A DNA stretch of 64,000 nt. It comes from Hansfordia pulvinata. Lineage: Eukaryota > Ascomycota > Sordariomycetes > Xylariales. The first letter of the stretch is position 1. Every line of letters begins with the position of its first letter. Positions 61,150 to 64,000 of the stretch are shown here, in pieces. A model generated the notes under the pieces. It was not told the DNA's origin and made no database searches. It saw nothing but the letters and a program-made list of their open reading frames with translations. Made by a program: the position numbers and the translations under genes. The DNA is taken from assembly GCA_006538405.1 (NCBI GenBank), contig BJKQ01000002.1:434001-498000 (forward strand), given 5' to 3'.

Positions 61150-63485
61150 AGTTTGGGCTTTTTCTGGTCTGGTGTAGGCTGAGGAGAGATGGAGTTGGTG
61201 TGGTTGGGCGACAGGAGATGGCGACGGCTTGGTGAGGCTGAGGCTGTAGTGTACTTGGGTATGGTATGTGCCTTACCTGAGGTATCGAGGACAGCAGGCG
61301 AGATAGAGGGGTATCCAAGGTCGTAATGCTGAAGAAAAGAGATAGATCGGGGTGGGGGAAAGGGCAAGGGAAGATGGGGAGCTTTTATTCTGCAGGGACT
61401 ACCTAATATGTGTACTTTGGCAGCCGGGGCAAGACTCATGAGTTGGGGAAGCTGGCAGAGGGAGGAAGTACCTTTCTGTGCCGGAGGTCAGGTCAGGTCG
61501 TCAGGTAGTAGGTATGATCTAATCCATCCAGGGCAGATCCAAGGTGGCCACCACCTGTCACCGGGCTGTGGGTGGTGGTGATGTTATTCCATTAGTGTCG
61601 GTGCCACACGTGCGTACCCTCGTTTATCGCCTGCGGTATGTACGTGCTACGTTTGGTTACGATGCATCTACGCGTACAGAGTGGGATGGAGGAGGTACTC
61701 GTACCCAACGCATAAAGTGGGATGACCGCCACCGCGGGCTCGTGCGGGCCGCTGCCTTGGACAGCGCCGCACGGCTTCATATGGATACGAGGACTCGCAC
61801 AAGCAGCCCTGCCCTGATTCTGCGCTTCTTCCCATTACTGCCGCAGGTATTGCCGACTCTGACGTTGACGTCCTGTTTGGCGCCAGATCAAGGCCGCACC
61901 CTGCCCGCCTTCCCGCCCCGGCGCAACCCTGCATCCATGTGTTGTGCTCTGTTTTGCTGGAAGCGAATCACGGCTGGCCAATGCTCGCAGGCCCCTCCCT
62001 TACGTACTGCACGGTCTTTCATCAGCTAGCAACCAGACTTTGTCGCCGCTCCGTTCTGGTTCCTAGGTCCTGCGCACAAAGGCCATGACATGACGGTCGA
62101 GTGACTGCTCGCGGCTGATCGACGATCCGGCCAGCCGCGCGCCGCGTCCCCCCCCTTTTCCCCAGACTGGCTAACCAGCAGCCCACTTTCCCCCGTACCG
62201 CTATCACCACCAAGATTGGGTCTGGGCTGCGGTCTGGCCTGGACGCGCTGGCCAGGAAGGGGGCACGGGGTAGGGGGGTCCGCCGGCGCCGATCAGGTCG
62301 GCGGCGGCCATCTACAACGTGGGTCCTATGAGGCGGCGGCCCTGACACCTGGGACCTAGTAAGTTGTTAGTTACCGGATCAGGGAGCCCGCCTTGCACAT
62401 CGGATCCCCGGTCCAGAGGGTGCGGACGGTCGGCTTGTGATCGCGATCTCAATGCCGACCATGGTCGCGTCGCCGCTGTACGTGCTGCCCTATGTACAAA
62501 TTATCCAGAGTACACATTTAGACACGTTCCCGAGACGAGACGAGTCAGGGACGGCCTCAGACAGAAATAGACCCAGGAACACACTTGAATCTTCGGGAGA
62601 CGGGTTTTCGTCCACCACTGGCGAGATTGCGCCTGGATTCCCATTCGCACGCACAGGGTAACAAGGCGTTGGGTGCGACCGCGCGAGCAGAATGAAGCCC
62701 GTGGTGGCGGACGTGACGCGAGGGATGACGTAGCCCGGTGGGCGACTTCAGCAGCACCGGCCATCGACGTCACCACGGCGGTCCTACTCGTATCCGTGCG
62801 TGCTCGTTCGTCCCACTCGCTGTACCTCTGTACCTGCCTGCACCTCAGCCCGAAACGCACATGACGCACTTCAAGTTCGCACTCAAACTTGATGGATGCA
62901 TTGGACCGGTTTGGTCACTCCTACTTGGATATGGTCATCGGAATGCACCAAACGAAGCAATGCCGCAAAGCACTACATGTCATAATCCGCACCTTCCAGT
63001 CGGAAAGGCATCCCTCTTGTGACATGAACACCCAGACAGAGGCACTGCTTCGAAATGGCCTCTTTCCAGAGAGAGACAGAGACAGCTCAGAGACGAGTAC
63101 AGCTCAGCTCATACTCGTAGTCCTTTGCTCTGCTCCGTCTGCGCCCGTCAAGACGGAGATAAGCGCCCGCCATGCCGGCTCTGGTTGGCCGCTGACATGC
63201 GACGGCCCCGCCACATAGCCCCGGACTTTCAGCTTGCTTACAACCACTCCTCCTCTTCGTGCTCACGCCTCGTCGTCTTGTGACTCGCAACGACACAACA
63301 GCCGTCTCCCCGGAGCCCTTGCGTGCTCTCAGCTGCCCACCATGCTCTGCCCCTCGTAGTCCAACAAACTCGGCACCTCTACTCGTACATCTATCATGCC
63401 TGGCCAGTCAGTCCATAGGTAGCCAGACCTCCGCGATCCACTTCGGCAACGGCCGTCTCATAGACCCAGCCTCTTACCTGATACC
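61150..63485. other. Divergent promoter region
   Basis: 2.3 kb between divergent genes. It includes the 5' UTR intron candidate, an AATAAAAG TATA-like element (minus strand, 61382-61389) and four TACTCGTA copies (61696, 62785, 63112, 63380). No coding pattern seen. Confidence 0.5.
61179..61276 (-). other. Candidate 5' UTR intron of the 61149 gene
   Basis: On the minus strand CAG|GTAAGG at 61276 and CTCTCCTCAG ending at 61179 define a 98-nt intron about 30 nt before the ATG. No ATG lies in the remaining leader between the acceptor and 61149. Confidence 0.45.
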
Positions 63486-63749
63486 ATGGCCGTGTCCCAG
63501 ATGCTCCTGCTGGCCCTGGGCCTCATATGCCACGCCCACGCCGTGAAAGCCCACCCGCCGCCCCGGGCCCAGCACGTCCTGAGCGATGCGCGCCCCGCCA
63601 ACCCGCCGACCGGACGCACCGGCCTCGTCTCCCTCGGCGACTCGTACAACGCCGGCATAGGCACCGGCGACCCGGGCCACGAGGACTACTGCCGCCGCGG
63701 CCTCGGGGCCTACCCGGTCCTCATCGCCGCCGACCTGGCCCGCAGCCAG

Positions 63750-63790
<41 letters not shown>

Positions 63791-64000
63791 GGCGGCGGCG
63801 GGAACCGCACCACCTCGCTCCAGCACCTCGCCTGCACCGGCGCCGTCACCTCCGACGTCGCCAGCGTTGTTGCCGAGGGCAACAGCAGCAGCAGCGGCGG
63901 CGGCTGCAACACCCAGCTCGACCTCTTCAACGCCTCCATCCCCGCCGACTTCGCCCTGCTGTCCCTGGGCGGCAACGACCTCGGCTTCTTCGACGTCATG
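63486..64000 (+). CDS. Secreted SGNH/GDSL hydrolase, N-terminal part, with an apparent 1-base frameshift (3' truncated by window edge)
   Basis: Lipase/esterase-like acyl hydrolase with a flavodoxin-like SGNH fold. MAVSQMLLLALGLICHAHA is a signal peptide. Block I is VSLGDSYNAGIGTG, containing the nucleophile Ser and the oxyanion context. The frame then runs into a poly-Gly (GGC)n repeat at about 63751-63800. After the repeat the family-like sequence (NRTTSLQHLACTGAV, later ALLSLGGNDLGFFD with block III GxND) continues in a different frame. The change equals one missing base and sits where GGCGGC is broken by GGGG (about 63788-63792). No GT donor lies nearby that would allow an intron. Either the assembly has lost a base in a repeat or the gene is damaged. 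The catalytic Asp/His block is beyond the window. Substrate unknown. Confidence 0.8.
63751..63793. repeat. (GGC)n trinucleotide repeat inside the SGNH gene
   Basis: About 14 GGC units interrupted by one GGGG, which marks the frame change. Confidence 0.9.

Overview
The window looks like GC-rich nuclear DNA of a filamentous ascomycete (Pezizomycotina, probably Sordariomycetes). The evidence is short GT-AG introns with CTAAC/CTGAC-type branch sites, C2H2 plus fungal_trans regulators, GH64 and GH16 wall-active enzymes, a DAL5-type permease, and a Ras GEF with an SH3 domain. I cannot name the species. Gene density is low (nine supported genes, one further small candidate). Long intergenic stretches are full of microsatellites and G/C homopolymer tracts. 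There is no sign of AT-rich, RIP-mutated DNA and no recognisable transposase or reverse transcriptase.

Layout. 1-961 (+): C-terminal half of a DAL5/allantoate-permease-like MFS transporter with a repeat-swollen tail. 7684-8082 (+): small uncertain protein behind a good TATA box. 10255-11838 (+): Asp/His/Gln-rich nuclear-type protein with a seven-Cys DUF3716-like motif. 12828-14388 (-): GH64 beta-1,3-glucanase with an apparent one-base frameshift. 17798-19013 (-): secreted, probably GPI-anchored GH16 enzyme. 23244-25911 (-): two-finger C2H2/fungal_trans transcription factor, four exons. About 26-52 kb: gene desert. 52410-56355 (+): Cdc25-type Ras guanine nucleotide exchange factor, four exons. 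58769-59706 (+): secreted protein of unknown function, probably two exons. 60137-61149 (-): acidic low-complexity conserved fungal protein, three exons. 63486-64000 (+): start of a secreted SGNH/GDSL hydrolase, again with a one-base frameshift, in a GGC repeat.

The genes do not form an obvious pathway or biosynthetic cluster. The shared theme is the cell surface: GH64 and GH16 for wall glucan, a secreted SGNH hydrolase, a secreted unknown, and a nutrient permease. Next to these are two regulatory genes, the Ras GEF for cAMP/morphogenesis signalling and the transcription factor.

The strongest unexplained signal is a dispersed palindromic element. TACTCGTA/TACGAGTA, the half of TACGAGTACTCGTA, occurs at least 41 times by eye. 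All copies are intergenic and 30 of them lie in 28.1-52.0 kb, where about two would be expected by chance in the whole window.
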